This document shows, one piece after another, positions 63,990 to 64,000 of a DNA stretch of 64,000 nucleotides. Under the pieces are notes generated by a model. It searched no databases. It saw only the letters and a list, made by a program, of their open reading frames with translations, and was not told the DNA's origin. This DNA comes from Polydactylus sextarius. Taxonomy: Eukaryota > Chordata > Actinopteri > Polynemidae. Within the stretch, counting starts at the first letter, position 1; each line of letters opens with the position of its first letter. Location of the stretch: positions 11,748,587 to 11,812,586 of the forward strand of contig CM028931.1 of assembly GCA_016801845.1 (NCBI GenBank), given 5' to 3'. The translations under genes were made by a program, and so were the position numbers.

Positions 63990-64000
63990 GCAGGAAGTGT

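Overview
The window looks like non-coding DNA from a vertebrate nuclear genome, most likely a teleost (percomorph-type) fish. The grounds are more than 60 long (CA/GT)n microsatellites, many minisatellites, foldback (MITE-like) repeats, an L2-type LINE 3' end ending in a polyadenylation-like TGACAATAAAGG motif, repeats built on GCTAA/TTAGC, and no compact genes. Species and chromosome cannot be fixed from sequence alone. No bacterial, phage, organellar, rRNA or tRNA gene was recognised. Nearly all long open frames are microsatellites or minisatellites read through (poly Val-Cys, poly Thr-His, Gly/Ser/Leu/Pro-rich).

Layout. 0-10 kb: a 16-bp minisatellite at the left edge, a three-copy ~320-bp tandem repeat carrying CTCF-like motifs, a microsatellite cluster, a foldback element, a duplicated segment split by an L2-like LINE tail, and an AT-rich block. 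10-25 kb: two related ~20-bp minisatellites, a 24-bp minisatellite, GGA tracts, a large foldback repeat, a 50-bp satellite, and a long polypyrimidine block followed by a polypurine minisatellite. 25-37 kb: several tandem duplications of 170-540 bp, more foldback copies and an AT-rich block. Between these lie short complex islands with homeodomain, octamer or GATA-like cores that look like conserved non-coding elements (CNEs).

37.4-47.4 kb is the only place with a plausible gene on the + strand: a TATA-less, CCAAT/GC-box/CACGTG/CRE promoter with a YY1-type AAGATGGCGGC at the presumed start, a first non-coding exon ending in a good donor (37779), a possible second exon (40429-40610) and a better-supported 99-bp exon (47276-47374). 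The protein is not recognised. 47.5-64 kb is mostly repeats: another foldback, duplicated blocks, and arrays of one 16-bp minisatellite family present in both orientations (+ at 39.7, 53.4, 54.8, 58.9 and 61.7 kb; inverted at 40.9, 50.1 and 62.8 kb).

The most notable structure is this recurrent inverted 16-bp family, which brackets the candidate exon at 40.4 kb, together with the foldback family. No novel protein system is visible.
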